Assembly (NCBI GenBank): GCA_016209795.1 | Contig: JACQVI010000118.1 | Coordinates: forward strand, 1-41,366 | Direction of reading: 5' to 3' | DNA: 41,366 nt | From: Ignavibacteriota bacterium | GTDB lineage: Bacteria > Bacteroidota > Ignavibacteria > UBA10030 > SZUA-254 | In this document: one piece after another, positions 26,278 through 34,584 of the stretch | How the letters are laid out: each line of letters begins with the position of its first letter | How positions within the stretch are numbered: the stretch's first letter is position 1 | Program-made: the position numbers and the translations under genes | The notes under the pieces: generated by a model | Seen by the model: the letters and a program-made list of their open reading frames with translations, nothing else | Database searches by the model: none | What the model was told of the DNA's origin: nothing

Positions 26278-27669
26278 ATGAAACCATTGAATAACATAAA
26301 AACCAGAAGTGTCGTTATAGGAACAGGTTGGAGCCCCAGCGTCTACGATATTGTGCGGTGCCTTGGCATGAAAGGGATATATTCTACCGTTGCATCTATT
26401 AATACAAAACATGAGATGGCGTATTATTCACGCTACTGTTCTGAGAAACTAATTATACCTGTACTACAACCTGAAAATGAAGAAGAGATTCTGTCAAAAC
26501 TGTTAGAATACGCTTTACAACAAGAAGAAAAACCTATTCTGTTCTATACCGATGATGCTGAGCTTCGATTTGTCTGGCAATATCACAGTCGACTCTTGCA
26601 GTTTTATCGTTTTCTCTTACCACCGGACGAGATTATGGAGCCTATCTTTAACAAAGTATTATTCAGTGGTTTTGCGGAAAAATATCATCTCCCTATTCCT
26701 GTATCAAAAGCATTCCGCACGACTGAACAGCTGCGTTCTGAGATAGATACTGTGGTTTTCCCTTGTATTGTGAAGCCGGCATATCATCAGGATTGGAACT
26801 GGAAAAGCAGGAATCAACGTGAATATTTTGGTGGTTACAAAGAGTCTCTTCGCCGTTTTGATTCAAAGAATAAGCTATTGGAATTCTGTGAAAAACTTCC
26901 TCATTCACCTTCCGGCTTCGTTGTACAGGAACACATTGATGGACGGGATGAATGTATTTTTAGCTTTCATGGATATTTCAATGATCGATCACATTGCTTA
27001 GGTTATTTCCTCGGTCATAAGATCAGAACATATCCGATTCATACAGGACGAAGTGCATATATTGAAACTGTAGACAATCCTTCACTTGCAAAATCAAGTA
27101 TTGAGTATTTACAACGAGTGGGATTCCGTGGTATTGTAAAAATCGACTATAAATGGAATAAACGATCTCAGGTATTTAACATACTTGAAATTAACCCACG
27201 GTATAACATGTGGGAGGTATTGGGCGCTTATGCCGGGATAAATTTACCAGTCATAGCTTTTCACTCTCAGCGCGGGGAAAATGTAACGGAACAGTACTCA
27301 TATAATGTGAACTCTTCGTTGATTTACTGTAAAGAAGATCTTCGTTCCTTTTTGAATGGATATCGGCAAACAGGTGAGTGGACAGTAAGAACGTATCTGA
27401 AGTCAATCTTAAGGAAAAAACAGTACCGTGTTTTTGATCGCTATGATAAAATGCCATTTTGTTTCTCTACGATATCGTTCATCGTACGAAATTTCCTCCG
27501 CATGTTTGGAGTCAAACCAGAATACGAGCGGACAGTAGATGGAGAACTGCTCAAGCGAAAAGATGGCAGGGCAAAAAAATACCACGAGACGCTGGCGGAC
27601 TCTGATAAGAATTCAAACCTCGTCTCGTCAAATTCAGAAATAGATACACCGGTATTAATAAAAAATTAG
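26278..27669 (+). CDS. ATP-grasp carboxylate-amine ligase-like protein, copy B
   Basis: This 463-aa ATP-grasp protein has an N-terminal Rossmann-like segment (VVIGTGWSPSVYDIVRCLGMKG) and LFYTDDAEL. The ATP-binding Lys strand is FPCIVKPAYHQDW, followed by FVVQEHIDGRDECIFSFHGY. The Mg site is VKIDYKW..FNILEINPRYNMWE, with catalytic Glu and Asn retained. It belongs to the same broad group as 17538, resembling short CarB or D-aspartate-ligase-type enzymes that form an amide via acyl phosphate. The C-terminal 130 residues continue past the core, basic and then polar. It is followed 7 bases later by the second GT4 copy. Confidence 0.86.
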   Translation: MKPLNNIKTRSVVIGTGWSPSVYDIVRCLGMKGIYSTVASINTKHEMAYYSRYCSEKLIIPVLQPENEEEILSKLLEYALQQEEKPILFYTDDAELRFVWQYHSRLLQFYRFLLPPDEIMEPIFNKVLFSGFAEKYHLPIPVSKAFRTTEQLRSEIDTVVFPCIVKPAYHQDWNWKSRNQREYFGGYKESLRRFDSKNKLLEFCEKLPHSPSGFVVQEHIDGRDECIFSFHGYFNDRSHCLGYFLGHKIRTYPIHTGRSAYIETVDNPSLAKSSIEYLQRVGFRGIVKIDYKWNKRSQVFNILEINPRYNMWEVLGAYAGINLPVIAFHSQRGENVTEQYSYNVNSSLIYCKEDLRSFLNGYRQTGEWTVRTYLKSILRKKQYRVFDRYDKMPFCFSTISFIVRNFLRMFGVKPEYERTVDGELLKRKDGRAKKYHETLADSDKNSNLVSSNSEIDTPVLIKN

Positions 27670-27676
27670 AAAACGC

Positions 27677-28783
27677 ATGAAAATCTTAACCATAGTTTCA
27701 GCAGGATTGGGACGACCGGATCGGGCTGAATTAACACTGATGGAACGCTCAGACGAATATCCACGTGTTTCACTCTATGAAAGAATTTTAGAATCCGATA
27801 TGCTGGACGAAAAATTTATGCAGAACGTGCCGAGAGTACGGCGCGCGCTGTACAGATTTCTTCCGATGGTTCTCGCACAAGTAATCGAAGCGTATCTGAT
27901 CCGCAAACGCTACGATGCAGTGATTACATGGGCAGAACGATTAGGGCTGCCATTTGCGCTGATCCTTAAAATCACTGGCTCCAAGACTCCTCATCTCATG
28001 TTGAGTAGCTGGATATCGAAACGAAAAAAAGCAATGATGGTGAAGTTTGTTCAATCTCATATCACTAAGATCTTCATGTGGTCAACAGTACAGCGAGATT
28101 ACGCGATCAACGTGTTAGGCATACCGTCATCGAAGATTGCTTTCGTCCGTAAGTTCGCCGATCAACAATTCTGGAGACCGATGCAACGTGAAACCGATAT
28201 AATCTGCTCAGTCGGAGCTGAAATGCGGGATTATCCAACATTAATCGAAGCAATGCGTGGACTTGACATCAGATGCCACATCGCAGCGGCAAAACCACGA
28301 GGGAAAACATACTCTACAATAACGGCAATTGAAAAGATTGGACAACTACCGCCCAATGTTACAGCAGAACCAAAAAGTTATAAGGATCTGCGTGAACTTT
28401 ATGCTCGTTCCCGCTTTGTTGTCGTGCCGTTACTTCAGTCAGAAACAGATAACGGGTTAACGTGTATCCTCGAAGCGATGGCTATGGGAAAAGCGGTGAT
28501 TTGTTCAAAAACAAAGGGACAGATTGACGTCATCAAAGAAGGTGAAACCGGAATCTATGTCCCTCAAGGTGACCATTTTGCTCTACGGGAAGTCATCCAG
28601 AGACTTTGGAATAACCCAGAAGAAGCAGAACGGATGGGAAAACAGGCACGGAAAGTGCTTGAGGAACGCCATACATTTGAACAATTTGTGTATAGTGTCC
28701 GAGCGATTGTCGAAGAAGTGATTCGAAAGAAAACCCCATCAAGGGCATTCAACGTAACGGAAGTTTATGAGAAAGTAACTTGA
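27677..28783 (+). CDS. GT4-like glycosyltransferase, copy B
   Basis: The 368-aa paralogue of the protein at 13012 is collinear over the whole length. N-terminal VSAGLGRPDRAEL corresponds to VTTGLQRLDRAEL, VQRDYAINVLGIP is nearly identical, and DQQFWRPMQRETD matches DQQFWRPIKQETD. The donor-site region is LQSETDNGLTCILEAMAMGKAV with REL/KDL-type neighbours. GT4 fold and donor-binding loop are intact. Two related enzymes probably add similar sugars or act on two acceptors. It sits between ATP-grasp copy B and the second spermidine-synthase-fold gene, so the duplication included only parts of the cassette. Confidence 0.83.
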   Translation: MKILTIVSAGLGRPDRAELTLMERSDEYPRVSLYERILESDMLDEKFMQNVPRVRRALYRFLPMVLAQVIEAYLIRKRYDAVITWAERLGLPFALILKITGSKTPHLMLSSWISKRKKAMMVKFVQSHITKIFMWSTVQRDYAINVLGIPSSKIAFVRKFADQQFWRPMQRETDIICSVGAEMRDYPTLIEAMRGLDIRCHIAAAKPRGKTYSTITAIEKIGQLPPNVTAEPKSYKDLRELYARSRFVVVPLLQSETDNGLTCILEAMAMGKAVICSKTKGQIDVIKEGETGIYVPQGDHFALREVIQRLWNNPEEAERMGKQARKVLEERHTFEQFVYSVRAIVEEVIRKKTPSRAFNVTEVYEKVT

Positions 28784-28838
28784 CAACATTCAGATGATTA
28801 ATAGGTCATTCAATCTGAAATCTTGTTCGTAAAAAAAC

Positions 28839-29591
28839 ATGAAATATTATTCAGAAAAAATACTACCGGTGATTCGCTCGTATAAACCCAATAATGTGAT
28901 CTCGAGATGGAGACGAAGGAAATATTCTTCAACAATTATTTTCCAATCACACACTCCGATATCGGGCGATGTGAAAGTGATAGATTATGGAAGTGAGCGT
29001 CAACTTGTGATCAACGGAGACACGCATTCACTCAGTTTTACAAACGGAAAATGGAATGAAGTGCGACGCGAATGCTGGGGTCAATTTTATCGTACACCGT
29101 TTGCTCTTGTTCGACATCCAAAAGTTCTCCTCTTAGGCTTGGGCGGTGGAACAGTGCTTCACTTATTGCATCAAGACCTTCACCCATCATCTATGGTTGC
29201 TCTGGAGAGAGATCCTGAAATACTTGAGATCGCAAAGAGCTTTTTTTCACTCGCTAATGTACCGGGATTAGAAATAATACTTGGTGATGCGTCGGTAACA
29301 TTGAAACAGCTTCAAACCAATAATAATAAATTCGATCTGATTATTGATGATATCTTCTATCAAATGGCATCGGACACGATCAATAGAATACGTGAGCACG
29401 TAGAGATACTGTTCTCACTCCTTCACACCGGTGGTTCCGTTGTCTTCAATCATCCTATTGATAAACCGACGGAAATCAACCACACCAGACACTTCGTTCA
29501 CACGTTAGAAGATATGGATTGCGTTGTTTCGGTCAAATCCATTCGACAGCGCTGGTGGAACGATATTATTTTTTGTCGACGAAAGAATTAA
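28839..29591 (+). CDS. Spermidine-synthase-fold SAM-binding protein (copy B)
   Basis: The 250-aa product has an intact nucleotide-binding motif VLLLGLGGGTVLHLL (96-110), an acidic ligand strand ALERDPEI (121-128), LGDA (148-151) and FDLIIDDIFY (165-174). The layout equals the polyamine-synthase/methyltransferase superfamily, but the usual polyamine-site tail is not recognised, so a methyltransferase or other SAM-dependent role is equally likely. It is the sister of the degenerate protein at 25397. The pair may act as a heteromer in which only this subunit binds SAM, which is inference. It ends 8 bases before the next FemAB-like gene. Confidence 0.78.
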   Translation: MKYYSEKILPVIRSYKPNNVISRWRRRKYSSTIIFQSHTPISGDVKVIDYGSERQLVINGDTHSLSFTNGKWNEVRRECWGQFYRTPFALVRHPKVLLLGLGGGTVLHLLHQDLHPSSMVALERDPEILEIAKSFFSLANVPGLEIILGDASVTLKQLQTNNNKFDLIIDDIFYQMASDTINRIREHVEILFSLLHTGGSVVFNHPIDKPTEINHTRHFVHTLEDMDCVVSVKSIRQRWWNDIIFCRRKN

Positions 29592-29599
29592 AGACAGTA

Positions 29600-30793
29600 A
29601 TGGTCATGGAAATTCGCATCATAAATACAATAGAAGAGCTTTATTCTCTTGAACTGTCGTGGGACATGTTACATAGACAGGCTGCGGGTTCTATTTTTCT
29701 AACATTTCAATGGATAGTTGTTTGGTGGAATATCTATAGTCTGCCATCGTATCAACTCCGCGTAGTAACACTTAGGCATGAAAACATTCTCATAGGCATC
29801 CTTCCGATGTTTCTGGAAACTATTAACCTTGGAATGGTAAAGATTAAACGACTTCGTTTTCTTGGAGTTTATGAAACTTACGGTGAGTATTGTCCCCTCA
29901 TACATCCAGACTTCAAGAAGGAAGCACTACAAGCATCGGTTGCATTCTTTCGTGACGAAATTGATAAGAAACACTGTGATCTCATATCCTTCTTCCGATT
30001 TCCTCAAAATTCAGACTTCATGCAACGGGTAATTCAAGAATTACAATCGGATGATTTGTACGTCAGCTATACACCGCACTGCATCGATCGAGTGATGATG
30101 GAATTACCTCACTCATGGGAAGAATATATTAATTCACTTTCACCAAACGAGCAAAAAATGCTCGCTCGACGATCACGATCACTCTTCAAGAACAGCGTTG
30201 AACTTGAAACTCTTCAGAACTCAGAATACACTGAAGGGGATTTTGATGACTTCGTACGGCTTCATACCGCAAGCTGGACACAACGCGGTATGAGGGGATA
30301 TTTCGGTTCGTCAAGCCGTTTTGAAAAATTTCAACGAAACATTATCTCGTTGATGATCGAAAAAAATATGGCACGATTGTATTTCCTCAAGAAAGACAAC
30401 GTCCGTTTCGCTGGAGTGAGCATGTTCTATTCAAATGGTCAATGTCACTTTTACCTCAGTGGTCTAGATCGCAAACATCCGTTGGTTAATCAAAGTCCGG
30501 GCAAGGTATTGTTGAGCCTGGTTATTAAAAAGGCAATCGAAGAGAACTATATGATCTTTGACTTCCAGGGTGGAAGCGAGCAGTACAAATTTCAGCTTGG
30601 CGGTAAGCAGACAGCATTTTCTAAAGCAATTATCGCGAAGAAGGGATTACCACTAACTAAAGTATATCTCTTGCTTTGCATGCAGTCCTTGTATCGTTTT
30701 GTGTTCGAGACACTCTGGGAAAATACCATACTCAGAAGCAGCAGAATGTTGTCGAAAGCTGTCAAAAACCGTTCCAATCATCATGAGCAGTAA
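29600..30793 (+). CDS. FemAB/CelD-like GNAT acyltransferase, copy 4
   Basis: The 397-aa Acetyltransf_6-family protein begins MVMEIRIINTIEELYSLE. Motifs are FLTFQWIVVWWNIYS, ENILIGILPMFLE, LSPNEQKMLARRSRSL, HTASWTQRGMRGYFGS and the end block FDFQGGSEQYKFQLGG. An upstream in-frame ATG at 29519 would overlap the preceding gene by 73 bases and is not favoured. It is the most divergent of the five copies in the N-terminal half but keeps the catalytic-lobe signature (GSEQYK for GDEQYK). It would add an acyl or aminoacyl group to a glycan amine; donor unknown. The next gene starts inside its final codons. Confidence 0.83.
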   Translation: MVMEIRIINTIEELYSLELSWDMLHRQAAGSIFLTFQWIVVWWNIYSLPSYQLRVVTLRHENILIGILPMFLETINLGMVKIKRLRFLGVYETYGEYCPLIHPDFKKEALQASVAFFRDEIDKKHCDLISFFRFPQNSDFMQRVIQELQSDDLYVSYTPHCIDRVMMELPHSWEEYINSLSPNEQKMLARRSRSLFKNSVELETLQNSEYTEGDFDDFVRLHTASWTQRGMRGYFGSSSRFEKFQRNIISLMIEKNMARLYFLKKDNVRFAGVSMFYSNGQCHFYLSGLDRKHPLVNQSPGKVLLSLVIKKAIEENYMIFDFQGGSEQYKFQLGGKQTAFSKAIIAKKGLPLTKVYLLLCMQSLYRFVFETLWENTILRSSRMLSKAVKNRSNHHEQ

Positions 30794-32072
30794 GGTCATG
30801 GAAGTTATACAGAAGACGGCTACACCAGAACCTTTGGGGCACTTGGCTGACACGAATAACACTAAGTCTCCGATGGGAACACGCATTCTCGAGGTTCAGG
30901 AAATAACCGATATGTCGGCTCTCAAGAAACTCGAACCACACTGGAACCGCTTGCTTGAAGAGTGCGAGCGACCAGTGGTATACTTAACGTATGAATGGTT
31001 GACCACATGGTGGAATTGCCATCAAAATCCAAACAAGAAACTCATGGTGCTGGTTGTTACTGATGGCTCTGACGTCATTGGTATTGCTCCATTTATGCAA
31101 ATCGAGAAATACTATCTTGGTATGCACATGCGGAAAATTGAATTTTTATCAATGATGAGGTATGCGTACTCCCCGGTGAATTGCTCTGGCACCTTGGATG
31201 TTATTATTCCTAATCGACACATCGAAGTACTCAGTGCCATCGTAACACATCTGAAATCTATCAATCACCGATGGGATTATCTTCGACTGCATCCTATTCC
31301 CGAGAATGCACCCTCTCTTGAGGCTTTGCGAAAGGAGTCTTTACGGCATGGCTTTCTATTTTCTCAAAGGAAAGTGTTCTCCAATGCATGCATTCATGCA
31401 ACACTATCATGGGAAGAATATTATCGGAGCCGATCTCACAGCTTCCGAAAAAATCTCCGTTACCAGGCTAACAAGCTTGAACATCATGGAACGAGGACAG
31501 TCAACAATGTTAATGCACAAGTAGACATTAAGACAATCATTCAGCATATAATAGACATTGAACAACGTAGCTGGAAAGCTACTCATGGAACAAGCATCGA
31601 CAACGAACGATACCGTCGATTCTACTTTCGTTTCCTAGAAGAGGCGCACAAACGGGGATGGTTACAACTGTGGATGCTTGCCATGAATGGAAAAAATGTA
31701 GCATACGACCTTGGTATTGAATATTGTGGAAACGTCGATATACTCAAAGGGAGCTACGATAGAAGCTATCAACGGTTCTCTGTCGGCAATCTTTTGATGC
31801 TGAGAGAAATCGAATACTTTTTCCAAAGCGGCATCAGGAAAATTAACTTACTATGGGGCGATCTTCCCTACAAGCTGAAATGGGCAACGCATCTGGAGCC
31901 TCACTGTGAAGTATATCTCTTTAATAACACACTGTATGCAAAACTGTTGTACACTATTTATATCCGCTCATCGTTGTATCGAATCATTCGATTCCTATCG
32001 AATATGATCGATAAAACATTATGGAAGATTGGCGTTAAGGAAATGAAGGAAGTCGAACGATGTACGACATGA
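30783..32072 (+). CDS. FemAB/CelD-like GNAT acyltransferase, copy 5
   Basis: The 429-aa Acetyltransf_6-family protein is closely paralogous to copy 2. It shows YLTYEWLTTWWNC, DVIGIAPFMQIE, KIEFLSMMRYAYSP, SHSFRKNLRYQANKL, RSWKATHG and the final NLLWGDLPYKLKW. ATG 30783 overlaps the preceding stop (30791-30793); another in-frame ATG at 30798 is possible. An upstream start at 30699 exists but is embedded in the previous gene. N-terminal residues 1-35 are polar and poorly conserved, the fold starting near MGTRILEVQEI. It forms with copies 1-4 an unusually large acyltransferase set for one glycan locus. Confidence 0.84.
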   Translation: MSSKVMEVIQKTATPEPLGHLADTNNTKSPMGTRILEVQEITDMSALKKLEPHWNRLLEECERPVVYLTYEWLTTWWNCHQNPNKKLMVLVVTDGSDVIGIAPFMQIEKYYLGMHMRKIEFLSMMRYAYSPVNCSGTLDVIIPNRHIEVLSAIVTHLKSINHRWDYLRLHPIPENAPSLEALRKESLRHGFLFSQRKVFSNACIHATLSWEEYYRSRSHSFRKNLRYQANKLEHHGTRTVNNVNAQVDIKTIIQHIIDIEQRSWKATHGTSIDNERYRRFYFRFLEEAHKRGWLQLWMLAMNGKNVAYDLGIEYCGNVDILKGSYDRSYQRFSVGNLLMLREIEYFFQSGIRKINLLWGDLPYKLKWATHLEPHCEVYLFNNTLYAKLLYTIYIRSSLYRIIRFLSNMIDKTLWKIGVKEMKEVERCTT

Positions 32073-32920
32073 AACGAAGATTGCGAGCAGAAGTGTGGGG
32101 CACAGACATGGATCGATATGTACTTCGTCATCCTATGGTAGAAATAGATGGCGTTCTTATTGACGTTGAAGCTTTTTTCAAGACACGAAGTGGATGCGAC
32201 AAATGTGGCAAATGCTGCACGTTCGGTACAAGTATGCCAAAAGAAACAGCAGAAAAACTGCAGCAACATTTACCGGAGATTGCTGAGAGATACATTCCTC
32301 CAGAACGGCGTCCTCAGGTCGGATGGCACTTTTCGAATACATGGAATATCAACTACACAAACATTGTAAAAATTGATAGCCGCAGAAAAGGATGTTGTTT
32401 TCTGTACAAAAGTGGGGATCAGTATCTCTGTTCGATCTATTCCTGGGCACTGGAAACACAGCGCGATCCATTTGAGTATTGGCCCTTCGAATGCATTATG
32501 TATCCGATAGCAATTATACCATATAAAGGAATCTTGCACGATGGCAAAACACTTCTCACGTTACGGATGCCTCAAACGTGGCACATCGTCGATATCTATG
32601 GTCCAACGAGATCATTACAACGCTCCGTCGTGCGAAGACTCGCTTATGAATTAAAGAATGGACTTTTACGAAGACTGCATCGACTTGGACTTTTTTCAAA
32701 ATCGAACCGATTTGCAAGCGATTGTTATTTCCAGAATTCCGGATATACAAAGCCTCTTTCGTATGTCTACTTTAGCAAGCATATACGTTGGTATTTTGGT
32801 GATGAATTCTATGAAAAGATGTGTGAAGTTGCTCAACATTACCTTGATCAGGAATCGAAAGAATCCGTTTCGGTATATACGAATCCAAAGAAGTATCAAA
32901 TAGAAAGGTGCTCATCTTGA
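32060..32920 (+). CDS. YkgJ-like eight-cysteine metal-binding protein
   Basis: This 286-aa cytoplasmic protein has a CDKCGKCC motif (46-53), CC at 112-113, C124 (LCSIYSWALE) and C145 (FECIMYP). This eight-Cys pattern resembles the YkgJ/DUF3109-type zinc/iron-chelating family, in which Cys clusters bind a metal or Fe-S centre. The role is uncertain; in other loci such proteins accompany oxidative or radical chemistry. GGAAG sits 7 bases before ATG 32060, supporting this start although it overlaps the preceding gene; ATG 32069 is an alternative. The C-terminal half is basic and Tyr-rich (YVYFSKHIRWYFGDEFY). It may supply iron to the 2OG dioxygenase-like protein at 19985, which is speculation. 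Confidence 0.75.
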   Translation: MYDMKRRLRAEVWGTDMDRYVLRHPMVEIDGVLIDVEAFFKTRSGCDKCGKCCTFGTSMPKETAEKLQQHLPEIAERYIPPERRPQVGWHFSNTWNINYTNIVKIDSRRKGCCFLYKSGDQYLCSIYSWALETQRDPFEYWPFECIMYPIAIIPYKGILHDGKTLLTLRMPQTWHIVDIYGPTRSLQRSVVRRLAYELKNGLLRRLHRLGLFSKSNRFASDCYFQNSGYTKPLSYVYFSKHIRWYFGDEFYEKMCEVAQHYLDQESKESVSVYTNPKKYQIERCSS

Positions 32921-34182
32921 TTATTGTTGCAATTGAAATTCTTCTTCTTGGAATAGTTGGATTGTTCTTCCTCTATCTTGCTCTGCTGAGTATCCTTGCA
33001 TTCTTCAGACACAACAGGAAAGAATTGAGTGCTTCGAGGCTACATCGCTTTGCGATAGTTGTACCTGCACACAATGAAGAACTCACGATCGAGAAGACAC
33101 TCAAGAATCTTATTGCGGTCAATTATCCACGAAAACACTTTGATGTTGTCGTCATCGCTGATAATTGTACTGATAGAACTGCCGAAGTAGCCAGGGAACA
33201 CGGTGCAATCGTGTATGAACGAACAAACAGCAACTTGCGCGGTAAAGGACATGCACTCCGCTGGTGCTTTGATATTCTTATGTCACACCAGCCAAGTTAC
33301 GATGCATTTGTCGTCATCGATGCCGATAGTGTGGCAGCGGCAAATTTCTTGTTGGTCATGAATTGGTATCTTGAAAACGGATCAACAGTGATTCAAGCAA
33401 GCGATCTAGTAGAACCACGACCAGGTGTGTGGAGTTCAGAAGTCATACGACTTGGATTCACTTTGTATAATTACGTTCGACCATTGGGGCGTTCAGCCCT
33501 GAGATGTTCAACCGGTTTACGCGGTAACGGTATGTGTTTTGCAAGAGAGATATTTGAAAAATTCCCTTGGAACACATATTCCCTTAATGAGGATCTCGAA
33601 TACAGTCTTCAGCTTCTACTCAACGGATTTACAGTAGATTTCGCTCCTGAAGCACAGGTTCTTGCCACGATGCCAAGCAGTGCCCGACACGCTCAAAGTC
33701 AACGGATGCGTTGGGAGAAAGGAAGATTTCCCATTATTCAAAAATACTCGTTGCCACTGCTTCGAAACGCAATAACAAATCTATCACTGAAGTCCTTTGA
33801 TGCATTCTTAGATTTAGTTACTCCCCCATTGGTAAATTTGTTTTCGTTTGTCAGTCTGATGTTTACAGTGACTCTCTTCTTGTGGCTTTTTGGTATTGCG
33901 GGAATGGGTTCTTTTACAATTCTATGGGCATTGATAATCTTTCTTGGTTTGATTCATGTGTTTGTTGGGCTGCGTGCGGCAAAAGCAGATCGCTCGTTAT
34001 ACAGGTCTTTCCTGTACATACCACGCTATGCTGTCTGGAAGCTTGGAGTGTACATGAACATTGTTCGGGATGTTCGATCACAGGAATGGATTCGGACTAC
34101 CCGTGAATCATCAACTGACATTGAAAATGTTATCGCTACCAACAAGTCAATCAATCTTCATACACCAATAAAAGAAGGGTGA
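32908..34182 (+). CDS. Membrane GT2-family glycosyltransferase
   Basis: The 424-aa processive-type GT2 has an N-terminal helix (about 1-32), FAIVVPAHNEELTIEKTL (48-65), a donor Asp in VIADNCTDRT (82-91), DAD (138-140), the catalytic-base region NEDLEYSL (about 226) and QRMRWEKGR (about 264). These resemble the D,D,D,QxxRW set of cellulose-synthase-like enzymes. Two to three helices follow. It uses nucleotide sugar at the membrane to extend or transfer a sugar. The start is ambiguous: GTG 32908 was used, but TTG 32917 has a better-placed AAAGG (32904-32908) 8 bases upstream and overlaps the preceding TGA. It closes the main glycan operon. Confidence 0.86.
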   Translation: MLILIIVAIEILLLGIVGLFFLYLALLSILAFFRHNRKELSASRLHRFAIVVPAHNEELTIEKTLKNLIAVNYPRKHFDVVVIADNCTDRTAEVAREHGAIVYERTNSNLRGKGHALRWCFDILMSHQPSYDAFVVIDADSVAAANFLLVMNWYLENGSTVIQASDLVEPRPGVWSSEVIRLGFTLYNYVRPLGRSALRCSTGLRGNGMCFAREIFEKFPWNTYSLNEDLEYSLQLLLNGFTVDFAPEAQVLATMPSSARHAQSQRMRWEKGRFPIIQKYSLPLLRNAITNLSLKSFDAFLDLVTPPLVNLFSFVSLMFTVTLFLWLFGIAGMGSFTILWALIIFLGLIHVFVGLRAAKADRSLYRSFLYIPRYAVWKLGVYMNIVRDVRSQEWIRTTRESSTDIENVIATNKSINLHTPIKEG

Positions 34183-34188
34183 ACGATT

Positions 34189-34563
34189 ATGTACAGGATA
34201 CTTATTATTGATGATGATGAAATGCAACTGAAGCTGCTAAGCAGCACCCTGGCATCTGAAGGCTACCAAATCTATGCAACGGCCGATGGTCCACAAGGGA
34301 TATTCATCTTCAAGAACCAGATGCCCGATCTTGTCTTGCTCGATATTGGACTGCCAAGCATGAGTGGACTCGAAGTGCTGAGGGAAATTCGTGAGCTCGA
34401 TCCTAACGCCAAGATTATTGTCATCACAGGATATGGATCAGTGGAATCCGTTGTGCTCACAATTCGTTCCGGTGCCTGCGATTTTATCCATAAGCCATAC
34501 AATGTCGAGATGCTGCTAAAAAAGATTGAGTCAACACTTAATGCTTCGAGTTCAATCAGTTGA
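34189..34563 (+). CDS. Stand-alone CheY-like response regulator receiver
   Basis: The 124-aa single-domain receiver has IIDDDEMQ (6-13), phosphoacceptor Asp52 in VLLDIGLPS, ITGYGS (conserved Thr/Ser), and HKPY with the conserved Lys near residue 103. No output domain is attached, and no histidine kinase or DNA-binding gene is in the window, so it must be phosphorylated by a distant kinase and signal through protein contacts. It lies 6 bases after the GT2 stop and 21 bases before the next gene, so it may be part of the same transcript. It possibly couples polysaccharide production to a sensory input, as receivers in exopolysaccharide loci do elsewhere. Receiver identity is certain; its role is not. 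Confidence 0.9.
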   Translation: MYRILIIDDDEMQLKLLSSTLASEGYQIYATADGPQGIFIFKNQMPDLVLLDIGLPSMSGLEVLREIRELDPNAKIIVITGYGSVESVVLTIRSGACDFIHKPYNVEMLLKKIESTLNASSSIS

Positions 34564-34584
34564 TGAATATACAATTTGTGGAGT

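Noticed and set aside
28839-29591. True spermidine synthase (aminopropyltransferase)
   Set aside because: The fold matches, but no polyamine-site residues are recognisable and the gene is in a glycan cassette. Only the superfamily is supported.
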